Part shown: positions 55,481-63,380 of the stretch, in pieces
Layout of the letters: the number at the start of each line of letters is the position of its first letter
How positions within the stretch are numbered: position 1 is the first letter of the stretch
DNA from: Ensifer sesbaniae
GTDB lineage: Bacteria; Pseudomonadota; Alphaproteobacteria; Rhizobiales; Rhizobiaceae
Direction: 5' to 3'
Length of the DNA stretch: 64,000 nucleotides
Assembly: GCF_013283665.1 (NCBI RefSeq)
Contig: NZ_JABEKU010000001.1
Location: 2,294,001 to 2,358,000 of the forward strand
The notes under the pieces: model-generated
Told to the model about the DNA's origin: nothing
Database searches by the model: none
What the model saw: the letters and a program-made list of their open reading frames with translations, nothing else
Position numbers and translations under genes: made by a program

Positions 55481-56074
55481 ATGAGTGCACTGCTTCCTGC
55501 CGAACTCGCCTGGTATGCCACGGGTCGCTTCTACGAGGCGAACGACGGTACGCTGGCCGACTATGGTTATTTCCTGCACCTGCCTTTTCCTGATGCCGAG
55601 ATCTTCGACGGTGAACCGGGCGAAACGACGGCGCATTTCACCTTCGCGGCCAAGCCCTTCAAGGCGCAGGGGATGGCAAACGGCGCGCTGTCTCTCGGGC
55701 TCGACCCCGTCGGCGAGTTCTCCGTCTACCTGCAGCGCAAGCCGCGAGGAACTTTCGACGACCCCGCCTCGTTCGCAGAAGGCGAATGCATCGCGACATT
55801 CCGGCGGACCAGCCTTGTGGTCGGCACCACGCTCTCGGACACCATTGGCGGGACGTCGGCAGCCTTGTTTGGCACCAATGTGTTTTCGGCCCGCCTGATC
55901 GCAAGCGCTTCGTTCGATTTCGGCGGGCGTCGCCACGATCTGGCGGCGTATCTTGGCGCGGGCATCACGCAATTCGGCACGTCCGCCGCCACGCAGATCG
56001 AGCCGACGCCCATGGGCTACAAGCGGGTCCTGCCGTTTACCGGCTCGGCCATCGCTCTCGGCGGAGCCGGCTAG
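55481..56074 (+). CDS. Hypothetical protein, 197 residues
   Basis: ATG at 55481 gives a compact, mostly beta protein with no signal peptide or motif I recognise (LADYGYFLHLPFPDAEIFDG; ALFGTNVFSARLIASASFDF). The codon use is coding-like. Flanks: 215 bp upstream and a hairpin region downstream, each without another gene. Confidence 0.5.
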   Translation: MSALLPAELAWYATGRFYEANDGTLADYGYFLHLPFPDAEIFDGEPGETTAHFTFAAKPFKAQGMANGALSLGLDPVGEFSVYLQRKPRGTFDDPASFAEGECIATFRRTSLVVGTTLSDTIGGTSAALFGTNVFSARLIASASFDFGGRRHDLAAYLGAGITQFGTSAATQIEPTPMGYKRVLPFTGSAIALGGAG

Positions 56075-56085
56075 AGCATTTGGCA

Positions 56086-56105
56086 GTCAGGTGGAAACAC
56101 CTGAC
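56086..56105. other. GTCAGGTG-GAAA-CACCTGAC hairpin
   Basis: An 8-bp perfect stem with a GAAA tetraloop just after the 197-residue ORF. No T-tract. The surrounding sequence (56075-56170) resembles repeat debris of rhizobial type and has no gene. Confidence 0.5.
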
Positions 56106-56270
56106 GTCGCACAAGTGCGGCAAAAACAAAGGGTTAGAGCGGCGGCGGAATGCATGTGAGCGCATCCCGCTAGAGCCGGCCACGGCTCCAAAAGTGCCGG
56201 CACACTCTCCTCGCCGACGACGAGCGCCGAGGAACGGTAGAGAAAACGAGCGCTTTACGCCAGACTTAAA

Positions 56271-56289
56271 ATAGGGTACCCCCCTATAT
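56271..56289. promoter_or_regulatory. Probable DmeR operator
   Basis: ATAGGGTACCCCCCTATAT is a G/C-tract flanked by AT-rich inverted ends, the type bound by RcnR/DmeR repressors. It sits 19 bp before the dmeF ATG. Confidence 0.65.
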
Positions 56290-56307
56290 CATATCGGAGA
56301 CATCGGC

Positions 56308-57300
56308 ATGAGCAACCACCAGCACGATCATCATCGCCACCATCACAGTCACCACGCGCATTCGCACGACGAGGCGCGCGTGCTCGCCGCGCGCCATGAC
56401 CATGTCTTCCTCGGTGGCAATCACGAGCGCAACGAGCGGCGGACCTGGATCGTCATCGCCGTCACCGCGACGATGATGGTGATCGAGATCGCGGCCGGTC
56501 AGGTCTTCGGGTCGATGGCGCTCGTTGCCGACGGCTGGCACATGTCGACCCATGCGGCGGCAATGCTGATCGCAGCCCTCGCCTATCTCTATGCCCGCAA
56601 GCACTCGAACAATCGCCGCTTCACCTTCGGCACCGGAAAGCTCGGCGAGCTCGCTGGTTTTTCGAGTGCCATCGTCCTCGCGCTCATCGCGCTGCTGATC
56701 GGCTGGGAAAGCCTTCGTCGCCTCAACGCTCCGGTCACGATCGATTTCAGCGAAGCGACTCTCGTCGCCGTCGCCGGCCTCATCGTCAACCTCATCTGCG
56801 CCTGGCTGCTGAAGGACGATCACAGCCATCACCACCACGATCGCCACGGGCATCACCATGGACACCATGGCGGACAGGATCGAAACCTGCGCGCCGCCTA
56901 TCTGCACGTGCTTGCCGACGCCCTGACCTCGGTTCTCGCGATTGCCGCTCTCGGCCTGGGCGCGATCTACGGCTGGCTGTGGCTCGATCCCGCGATGGGC
57001 ATCGTCGGCGCCATCATCATTGCCCGCTGGTCCTTCGGTCTCATCCGCGACACCGGCGCAACCTTGCTGGACTACATCCCCGAAGGCGAAGACCTGCCGG
57101 AGGAAATCGGAGAGATCGTCGCGAAGGAGGATGCCGAGATCGTCGATCTGCACGTCTGGCAGCTCGGGCCGGGCCACCACGGCGCCATCGTCTCGATTGT
57201 CGCCGATAACCCGCGCGCGCCCTCCTATTATCGCGAGAAGCTTGCCGCCATTCACGATTTGTCGCATGTGACGGTGGAGGTGGAACCACGGGCCGCGTAG
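56308..57300 (+). CDS. dmeF: Cobalt/nickel-type cation efflux (CDF) transporter
   Basis: 330 residues. His-rich N-terminus, six membrane helices, a His-rich loop between helices 4 and 5 (HSHHHHDRHGHHHG), and the CDF metal motifs (GWHMSTHAAA, HVLADALTSV). DmeF relatives export Co2+ and Ni2+. Start ATG at 56308 with CGGAGA upstream. Likely protects a cell that loads cobalt for B12 synthesis (inference). Confidence 0.92.
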   Translation: MSNHQHDHHRHHHSHHAHSHDEARVLAARHDHVFLGGNHERNERRTWIVIAVTATMMVIEIAAGQVFGSMALVADGWHMSTHAAAMLIAALAYLYARKHSNNRRFTFGTGKLGELAGFSSAIVLALIALLIGWESLRRLNAPVTIDFSEATLVAVAGLIVNLICAWLLKDDHSHHHHDRHGHHHGHHGGQDRNLRAAYLHVLADALTSVLAIAALGLGAIYGWLWLDPAMGIVGAIIIARWSFGLIRDTGATLLDYIPEGEDLPEEIGEIVAKEDAEIVDLHVWQLGPGHHGAIVSIVADNPRAPSYYREKLAAIHDLSHVTVEVEPRAA

Positions 57301-57327
57301 TGACGGCGCCCGAAACCGGAGTATCCG

Positions 57328-57603
57328 ATGACCCATACCATCCGTGAAAAGCAGAAGCTCATCAACAGGGTCCGGCGGCTGCGGGGCCAGATGGAGGCGG
57401 TCGAACGGATGCTGGAAGAGGAAAAGGGCTGCACCGAGGTCATGCAGGTGATTGCCGGCATCCGCGGTGCGGTCAACGGGCTGATGGCGGAAGTCGTCGA
57501 AGACCACATCCACATGCATCTGGCCGCGGCCGACCTGTCGCAGAAGGAGCGAGACGAAGCCGCCGCAGAGCTGGTGGATGTGGTGCGCGCCTACATGAAA
57601 TAG
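57328..57603 (+). CDS. dmeR: RcnR/CsoR-family metal-sensing repressor
   Basis: 91 residues, all-helical CsoR/RcnR fold: TIREKQKLINRVRRLRGQMEAVERML, then Cys and His ligands (KGCTEVMQ; DHIHMHL). It starts 27 bases after dmeF. In related rhizobia the order is dmeR-dmeF; here it is reversed, so the regulator is translated second. Confidence 0.9.
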   Translation: MTHTIREKQKLINRVRRLRGQMEAVERMLEEEKGCTEVMQVIAGIRGAVNGLMAEVVEDHIHMHLAAADLSQKERDEAAAELVDVVRAYMK

Positions 57604-57719
57604 CGTCGCCTGCCGCGCACTTTGTCGAGGCCACCCTCGCCGCCAGGAACCAGGCGGCATGGCGAGAGGGCTACCCTGTCCGGTTGAGCCAACCATCGCG
57701 GATGTCCAGTCCGAACAAT

Positions 57720-57941
57720 CTAGCCCTTGTCTTCATCTTCCGGCGGCCGGCGCGGAACCTTGATCGTGCCCCTGCGGATGCCGTCCTTGAGATTGAGAAG
57801 ATCAAGAAGATCGTCCGCTTCATCGCGCGGCAGGTTCGACATCAGGCAACCGTCAAGAACAACCGTTTGCCCGGTGAAGACATCGATCACCGCCCAGACA
57901 TTGTTGGCTTCGACCTTGAGGCCATATCTGAGAGTGGCCAT
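57720..57941 (-). CDS. Hypothetical protein, 73 residues
   Basis: Compact protein (MATLRYGLKVEANNVWAVID; DEADDLLDLLNLKDGIRRG), acidic tail, no signal or membrane segment. Family not recognised. Downstream of and 3 bases from the small membrane protein gene, same strand, so co-transcribed. Confidence 0.55.
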   Translation of the reverse strand: MATLRYGLKVEANNVWAVIDVFTGQTVVLDGCLMSNLPRDEADDLLDLLNLKDGIRRGTIKVPRRPPEDEDKG

Positions 57942-57944
57942 GGT

Positions 57945-58103
57945 TCAGCCCAGCCCACAATCGGGGTTCACCACCTGCCCTTGCTCAGCCACATGCGGCA
58001 TGGCGGGGCGACCACCCGCATTGCCCTGAGGTGGCCTGAAGGCCCAGACGAGAACAACCGACAGGGCGACCAGAAACAGTGAGAAGACCAAACGGGAGGA
58101 CAT
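57945..58103 (-). CDS. Single-pass membrane protein, 52 residues
   Basis: ATG at 58103 follows AAGGAGAGG. Helix at about residues 4-22 (RLVFSLFLVALSVVLVWAF) and a Pro/Gly-rich exported tail. Unknown function. Middle gene of a three-gene minus-strand set. Confidence 0.6.
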   Translation of the reverse strand: MSSRLVFSLFLVALSVVLVWAFRPPQGNAGGRPAMPHVAEQGQVVNPDCGLG

Positions 58104-58146
58104 CGCGCCTCTCCTTCGTCGAATGGGGCCATCGTGGCCGGGAGAG

Positions 58147-58320
58147 TCACGCGGCCTCGGAAAGGAAGCGCACAATCGCCTTCTGCAGGGCCTCGGCAGC
58201 CGTTCGGTTCAGGGCGACCTCGATCGGGCCATCGTCGCATTCCAGGCAGAGCGTGCCGATCAGCGGCGCCTTGTGCAGGGTGATGATGTCGCTCTGGTAA
58301 AGTTTGTTCGGCTCGGACAT
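58147..58320 (-). CDS. Hypothetical protein, 57 residues
   Basis: Starts MSEPNKLYQSDIITLH and ends VRFLSEAA; ATG at 58320 with TGGAGACTGTC upstream. Acidic and compact; the region CLECDDGPIEVALNRTA suggests a small beta domain. Family not recognised. First of the minus-strand small-gene set. Confidence 0.55.
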   Translation of the reverse strand: MSEPNKLYQSDIITLHKAPLIGTLCLECDDGPIEVALNRTAAEALQKAIVRFLSEAA

Positions 58321-58737
58321 GACAGTCTCCAGTTCGAAACGACGAGCTTAACACATCCGCAATTGGCACCTGAGTTTTATCGCGCGGGCAACGAGAAACT
58401 CGGGAGAAACACCAGCGGCACGCCAAAAACACTTTAAATCTGCGCCGGAAGCCACACGCGCCTCAATTGAAACTCAATCGGCGCGCAATAGTATATCCAA
58501 GTAAATTTGGCCGATGTGGCTTTCGCGGTATCAGAAATTCGAACCGCACCTATCTCCTAAATTTTCGAACGACAGGCAAGCTTCGGATCCAGTGCTTGAT
58601 CCATGCTTCTCCTCGAAGCACGTCTCGCCTCGAGACGTCTATTGGTCCCCGAACCTTGATTGATCGGTCGATAACCGGCCCATCGCGCCTGCCCGACCGA
58701 CCGTGTCTGCCCGCAGCCCAGAAGGACCGAGACCGCC
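58321..58737. other. 417-bp divergent promoter region, AT-richer than neighbours
   Basis: Between small genes on opposite strands. Long AT-rich runs (58440-58580) and a CTCGAGACG inverted pair near 58625. No gene or RNA recognised. Confidence 0.4.
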
Positions 58738-59043
58738 ATGAACACTCTCTCTATTACGAAACGCATCATCCGCGGCCCCCGCGACCAGTCGCCGGTGCAC
58801 CGCTTCCACGTCGGCCAGCTTGTTCGCTCCAAGAGGGCGCTGACAAGAGAGTCGATCAGCGGAGAAGCCTACCGCATTACCGCAACGCTGCCGATCCGCG
58901 ACAATGCACTCCAGTACCGCATTCGCAGCAGCGGCGAATGCCATGAGCGCGTGACCGATGAAGGCGATCTCGAACTGATCCGTGCCGACGATCACGGAAT
59001 GGCGCTGGCCGAACGGACCTTCAAGACCAGACACGCCCTTTAG
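58738..59043 (+). CDS. Hypothetical protein, 101 residues
   Basis: Basic N-terminus (MNTLSITKRIIRGPRDQS), then a likely small beta domain (HVGQLVRSKRALTRESISGE; AYRITATLPIRDNALQYRIR). Appears conserved-like by codon use; no family recognised. First of a plus-strand trio of small genes. Confidence 0.6.
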   Translation: MNTLSITKRIIRGPRDQSPVHRFHVGQLVRSKRALTRESISGEAYRITATLPIRDNALQYRIRSSGECHERVTDEGDLELIRADDHGMALAERTFKTRHAL

Positions 59044-59085
59044 ATCCAAACCATCCTTCCAACAGGTCAGCCGCAGGAGGCGATC

Positions 59086-59208
59086 ATGAAGTACCACATA
59101 CCGGCTCAGATCTATCTCTTCGACTACCGCAGCCTGCTTGCCTGGATCGCCCTTTCGCTGGCGGTCGCTGTCGTCGTGACGACGATCCTCTTCGGGCGGA
59201 TCTTGTGA
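59086..59208 (+). CDS. Single-pass membrane peptide, 40 residues
   Basis: Starts MKYHIPAQIYLFDYRSLL; helix at about 18-36 (AWIALSLAVAVVVTTILF). A strong ribosome site, CAGGAGGCGATC, precedes the ATG. It lies between the 101-residue gene and the DUF1488 gene. Confidence 0.6.
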   Translation: MKYHIPAQIYLFDYRSLLAWIALSLAVAVVVTTILFGRIL

Positions 59209-59255
59209 CGGCCCGCCGCTGGCCGGCCTGGCTTGCGGCTAAAAGGATCACGACC

Positions 59256-59513
59256 ATGCCACTGACCTTCCCAAACCCATGCCGAAGCTTCGATGGAGCG
59301 AGGAACGCCGTCCGTTTCCTTGGCCACGACGGCATGTTCGAAGTGCCCTTCTATGTCGAGGCGGCGGCCCTCTCCGGTGGCACCCGGACGACCGAGGCAG
59401 CCTGCCTGCTGGCATTCGACGCCGCGCGCAACACAATCCACGAGGTCGCGACGGCAGCCTATGCCAAGGGGCACCGGACGATCTATGTCCTCACGGCCGC
59501 TGATTTTCGCTAG
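59256..59513 (+). CDS. DUF1488-family protein
   Basis: 85 residues from the ATG at 59256, with AAAAGGATC upstream. DUF1488 pattern: SFDGARNAVRFLGHDGMFEV, then EAACLLAFDAARNTI. Small soluble protein common in rhizobia; function unknown. Confidence 0.75.
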   Translation: MPLTFPNPCRSFDGARNAVRFLGHDGMFEVPFYVEAAALSGGTRTTEAACLLAFDAARNTIHEVATAAYAKGHRTIYVLTAADFR

Positions 59514-59803
59514 ATCTCAGCCAAAACGCGCCGCACGCGCTCGCCCCCCTTGGTCTCGCAGGATCGCCGCCCTGCTCTGCAATATCACCCCGTCCACGTC
59601 CCTTCTCCCCGCAGCAGACGACAGGGCGTGGCGACCTCAACGGCACTGTTGAAATGCCTCCTTATCCCATGGGCGACGCTGTCGCGATCGCTTGTCGCCG
59701 GCGCCTTTGGTATTATTATTCCCCGAACCACAAACCCGTACCCGTGCATGCCAAGCCCGGCAGTTTCACGGATCGGCTGAAATCACCAGGCGACAGAATT
59801 TTC

Positions 59804-60577
59804 ATGAAACTCGGATTCATCGGCACCGGCGCACTCTCCTCGGCGATCGTCACCGGCCTCAAGACGCTTCCCCGCGACACCACCACCGTCATCCTCTCAC
59901 CGCGCAACGAAGAGATCGCAGCCGGCCTGGCTGCCCGCTTTCCTGGCGTGACCGTTGCCGCCAACAATCAGGCCGTGCTCGACGCCTCAGACATGGTGAT
60001 GCTCGGCGTCCGGCCGCAGATCGCCCGCGACGTGCTGCCTGGCTTGCGCTTTCGGCCGGATCATCACGTCCTCAGCCTGATTGCCACCTTTTCCTGCGAC
60101 GAGATCGCCGCGATGGTCGGTCCGGTGAAGCGGGTGACCAAGGCCCTGCCGATGCCGATGATCGCGATCCGCCAGGGGCCGACGATCATCTTTCCGCCGG
60201 ACCCGGAAATCGCCGCGTTCTTCGGCAGGCTCGGCAAGGCGATCGAGGTTGCGAGCGAGAGCGAATTCGATGCGCTGAGCGTCGCGACCGCCACCTATGC
60301 CAGCTACTTCAAATATCTCGAAACGATCCATAGCTGGCTGAAGGACCACGGCGTCGAAGACGCGAAGGGCCGCGACTATGTCGCCTCCCTGTTTGGGGCT
60401 CTGGGCCAGGCGCCGGCGGCGACGCCGGATGCCAGCTTCGCACACTTGGCCGCCGACTATGCGACCCGCGGCGGCATCAACGAGCAGGTGTTGCGCGAAC
60501 TGACGGAGCACGGGACGTTCGAGCGGTTCGCGGAAAGTCTCGGGGGTATTCACCGGCGCATCACTGCGGCGTCGTGA
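59804..60577 (+). CDS. Pyrroline-5-carboxylate reductase-like NAD(P)-binding protein
   Basis: 257 residues from the ATG at 59804. Rossmann motif GFIGTGALSSAIVTGL and the ProC-type central region VTKALPMPMIAIRQGPTIIF. A distant ProC relative; whether it makes proline or reduces another cyclic imine is open. The 290 bp upstream hold no other gene. Confidence 0.8.
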   Translation: MKLGFIGTGALSSAIVTGLKTLPRDTTTVILSPRNEEIAAGLAARFPGVTVAANNQAVLDASDMVMLGVRPQIARDVLPGLRFRPDHHVLSLIATFSCDEIAAMVGPVKRVTKALPMPMIAIRQGPTIIFPPDPEIAAFFGRLGKAIEVASESEFDALSVATATYASYFKYLETIHSWLKDHGVEDAKGRDYVASLFGALGQAPAATPDASFAHLAADYATRGGINEQVLRELTEHGTFERFAESLGGIHRRITAAS

Positions 60578-60600
60578 GGCTATGGTGCAGCGGAACAAGC

Positions 60601-60820
60601 CCCCTCATCCCGCTGCCGCGACCTTCTCCCCGGCATGACGGGGAGGAGGAGACTGGTTGCGTCCGCTTGTCTCGACAACAGCCGTCCTCGATTTCCAGGC
60701 GCTTCGCCCTCGCCTCCCCAATCCCAGCAACTCCACCTGACAACGCTTAGATCTGCCCACGTCCCCTCCGCGCCTGCGGGGAGAGGGTTAGTCCTCGGGT
60801 TAAACCCGAGGAGAGGGGCA
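60601..60820. repeat. R3 repeat pair, CTCGGGTTAAACCCGAG variant
   Basis: Left arm CCCCTCATCCCGCTGCCGCG + TTCTCCCCGGCATGACGGGGAGG; right arm GCCTGCGGGGAGAGGGTTAG + palindrome + AGGGGCAA as at 37401-37656. Fills the gap after the ProC-like gene. Confidence 0.8.
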
Positions 60821-61009
60821 ATCTCCTCGCCGTCGTTGAAATGCGCAAAGACCCGACCAACAGGCCCTCACCGATCACGCGGCACAGGCGGAAAAATCAG
60901 CTCTTCCTCGATTGCGATTCTGCGCTAACTTGTACATTGCTCGCGCGCAACCGCGGGGCCGGTTTTGAGACCGAAGCTGCCCCTCTTTGCATCCACGTGG
61001 AGGAAACCG

Positions 61010-61189
61010 GTGAAATTCCTCGAATACCTGCCTTACGCGCTTGGATGCGCCGGCGGCCTCATCCTGGCGCTACTGATCGGCGAGGTCTGTAAGCTGACCG
61101 ACGACATAAAGATGGTCGAGTCCGTGGCTCTGGTCGTGCTCGGCGGCGGTGTGGCCGAGTGGTACTGGAACCAGTTAAGCCGGCGGTAA
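61010..61189 (+). CDS. Small membrane protein, 59 residues, GTG start
   Basis: GTG at 61010 follows GGAGGAAACC at ideal spacing, deciding the start. Two hydrophobic stretches (about 8-24, YALGCAGGLILALLIG, and 37-48) and a basic end. Unknown function. Confidence 0.6.
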   Translation: MKFLEYLPYALGCAGGLILALLIGEVCKLTDDIKMVESVALVVLGGGVAEWYWNQLSRR

Positions 61190-61217
61190 CGGGCAAGCCT
61201 TCATATCTGTGGCTCTA

Positions 61218-61320
61218 CTGCATGTTCCTTTAATCGTAGCCGATTAAAGGACAAAAACATGCAGCACTTCAAAGTGCTACAGCGACCTTTGCGCGTCTGA
61301 CAGAACGCGCGGCGCTGTAG
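61218..61320 (+). repeat. RIME1-like element, copy 4
   Basis: 103 bp with both palindromes (CTGCATG...CATGCAG; CTACAGCG...CGCTGTAG), ending 17 bp before the formyltransferase ATG and so lying in its 5' untranslated region. Confidence 0.88.
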
Positions 61321-61337
61321 TCATCCGCGGGGCCGCC

Positions 61338-62141
61338 ATGACCGAAATCGCCAGCCAGGATCAAGCCGCGGGCAAACGTGCGGGCCGCATCGTCGTGGTG
61401 ACGGCGGGTGGCGAAAATCCGTGGATCATGATCAATGCGCTGGCTGCGCGCTTTGCCGATGTCACCGTCATCGGGGAACAGCCGGAATCGAAGGGCCTGT
61501 TCCTGCGCCGACGCGCCCGCAAGCTCGGCTGGATGACCGCGCTCGGGCAGCTTGCCACCATGATCGCCTCGCGCTTCGGCAAGCGTTTCACCCGCAAACG
61601 GGCGGAAGAGATCATCGCCACCTATAAGGTCTCGGGCACGCCCGATCCGTCGATCCCGGTCAAACCCGTCGCCTCGATCAACGACGCCGAAGCCGTCCGG
61701 CAGCTTCGCGCGCTCGAACCGGATGTCGTCTTCCTCATCAGTTGCCGCATGCTGAAGGCCGCAACGCTTGCGGCGATCCCCTGCCCGGTGATCAATTTCC
61801 ACGCCGGCATCAACCCCGCCTATCGCGGGTTGATGGGCGGCTACTGGGCGCTGGTCAACGGCGACGCGGGGAATTTCGGCGCCACCGTGCATCTGGTCGA
61901 TGCGGGCGTCGATACCGGCGGCGTGCTCTATCAGTCGCGCCAGAAACCGGCGCCTGAAGATACGATGCACACCTTTCCGCTGCTGCAGACCGCCGCCTCC
62001 ACCGGTATCGCGATTGCCGCCATCGAGGATGCGCTTGCCGGAAACCTGAGAACCGTCGATGTCGCAGGTCCGTCACGGCAATGGTTTCACCCGCCGATCT
62101 GGACCTGGGTGTGGAATGGCCTGACGCGTCGCATCTGGTAG
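61338..62141 (+). CDS. Formyltransferase-domain protein
   Basis: 267 residues. Formyl_trans_N-type domain with the catalytic triad Asn153, His155 (INFHAGINPAYRG) and Asp192 (AGVDTGG). It should transfer a formyl group from 10-formyl-tetrahydrofolate to a small or sugar substrate; too short and different for methionyl-tRNA formyltransferase. Its neighbours downstream are folate-linked, hinting at one-carbon metabolism. Confidence 0.82.
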   Translation: MTEIASQDQAAGKRAGRIVVVTAGGENPWIMINALAARFADVTVIGEQPESKGLFLRRRARKLGWMTALGQLATMIASRFGKRFTRKRAEEIIATYKVSGTPDPSIPVKPVASINDAEAVRQLRALEPDVVFLISCRMLKAATLAAIPCPVINFHAGINPAYRGLMGGYWALVNGDAGNFGATVHLVDAGVDTGGVLYQSRQKPAPEDTMHTFPLLQTAASTGIAIAAIEDALAGNLRTVDVAGPSRQWFHPPIWTWVWNGLTRRIW

Positions 62142-62289
62142 GCGGAATCCCTGCGATCCTGTCGGCCGGCTGCGACCTAAAAGCCTGAAACTGCGGACAA
62201 TCCGCCCTGATCGCGGAGGTCGCCTTGCCAAGCGTCAAGCGGCACTTGCGGATCGCTCCCAAGGCGTCTGATATAGCTTCCGCGTCAGC

Positions 62290-62316
62290 GTCGTTTTTGG
62301 ACATATCCGACGTCGT
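62290..62316. promoter_or_regulatory. Shared 27-bp motif upstream of the MTHFR operon
   Basis: GTCGTTTTTGGACATATCCG followed by ACGTCGT; 22 of 27 positions equal the motif at 53520-53546, with identical spacing and the same ACGTCG end. It is 167 bp from the ATG at 62483, or about 62 bp if the 104-bp RIME1 at 62359-62462 is discounted. Confidence 0.65.
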
Positions 62317-62358
62317 GGCGAGATGAGCCCGGAAGCCTGTACATGCGCATTGTCGCAC

Positions 62359-62462
62359 CTACAGCGCCGCGCGTCTCATCAGACGCACAAAGGTCGCTGT
62401 AGCGCTTTAGAGTGCTGCATGGTTTTGATCTTTAATCGGCTCCGGTCAAAGGAAACATGCAG
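62359..62462 (-). repeat. RIME1-like element, copy 5
   Basis: 104 bp, opposite orientation to copies 1, 2 and 4. It lies between the shared motif and the first gene of the MTHFR operon, ending 20 bp before its ATG and abutting the GGGGGAGGAG ribosome site. Confidence 0.88.
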
Positions 62463-62482
62463 GGGGAGGAGAACGACACCCG

Positions 62483-62785
62483 ATGGCAGATCGCATTATC
62501 GTCTACTGGCGCGACATTCCGGCCCAGGTCATCATCAAGAAGGGCCGCACGACGGCGAAGCGCGAGCTCTCACTGCGCTTCACCGAAGCGATCGACATGT
62601 GTGCCATGCGCACCGGCGCTGCCGAAACCGACGACTATCTCGCCGAGTGGCGCAAGGCCGATCCGGTGCCGGTCTCCGACGATCTCGACGCCGAGGCCGA
62701 CAGCGCCGTTGCCGAGCTCGAAGCCGCCTATGACCGCGAGCGCCTCGTCGCGCTCGTCAAAGCCGGAGGCCGGGACAATGGCTGA
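62483..62785 (+). CDS. PF13769-type ('virulence factor') small protein
   Basis: 100 residues with a compact domain (DRIIVYWRDIPAQVIIKKGR; LSLRFTEAIDMCAMRTGA) and an acidic tail. Matches proteins annotated as virulence factors that sit next to MTHFR genes in rhizobia; no virulence role is implied. Its stop overlaps the next gene by 8 bases, so the operon starts here. Confidence 0.7.
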   Translation: MADRIIVYWRDIPAQVIIKKGRTTAKRELSLRFTEAIDMCAMRTGAAETDDYLAEWRKADPVPVSDDLDAEADSAVAELEAAYDRERLVALVKAGGRDNG

Positions 62786-63380
62786 CGCCAAGCCCACGGG
62801 CGAGCCGAAGATCATGAAGGGCAATGCCGCGCCCGCCGCCAAGGCCGCGACCGGCGCCTACACCCCCCAAGGCGTCTCGCCGAGCCGCCGCTCGCGCCAC
62901 AAATACACGGTCCGCCTCTGGGCGGTGCGGCACTCCCGTTTCCTCGAATGGTTCTACAACCGCTTCGCCGACCTGTTCCTGCTGCTTCACCCGCTGTGGA
63001 ACGCCATCGGCTACGGCCGGGTCGAGCGTCCCGTGACTTTCGTCGAGCGCCACGTGAAGGGCTTCCTGTTCGATTGTCGCATGTGCGGCCAGTGCGCGCT
63101 GTCTTCGACCGGCATGTCCTGCCCGATGAACTGTCCGAAGCAGCTGCGCAACGGCCCCTGCGGCGGCGTTCGCGCCAACGGCAATTGCGAGGTCGAGCCG
63201 GACATGCCCTGCGTCTGGGTGCAGGCCTGGAAGGGCTCGCAGAACATGGTGAAGGGCAACGCAATCATGAATGTGCAGAAGCCGGTCAACCAGTCGCTGC
63301 GCGAAACCTCGTCCTGGCTGCGCGTGACGGCGGAAGCCGCAGCGCGCCGTGAAGCGGCATCAAAGGAAGACCAGGCATGA
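62778..63380 (+). CDS. Methylenetetrahydrofolate-reductase C-terminal-domain protein (MetV-like)
   Basis: 200 residues. Basic N-terminus, then a cysteine-rich MTHFR_C domain: DCRMCGQCALSSTGMSCPMN, CPKQLRNGPCGGVR and NCEVEPDMPC, likely binding iron-sulfur or zinc. In acetogens such a protein (MetV) partners MetF in an electron-linked reductase. Start overlaps the previous stop; its own stop overlaps the MTHFR ATG (ATGA). Confidence 0.85.
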   Translation: MADAKPTGEPKIMKGNAAPAAKAATGAYTPQGVSPSRRSRHKYTVRLWAVRHSRFLEWFYNRFADLFLLLHPLWNAIGYGRVERPVTFVERHVKGFLFDCRMCGQCALSSTGMSCPMNCPKQLRNGPCGGVRANGNCEVEPDMPCVWVQAWKGSQNMVKGNAIMNVQKPVNQSLRETSSWLRVTAEAAARREAASKEDQA

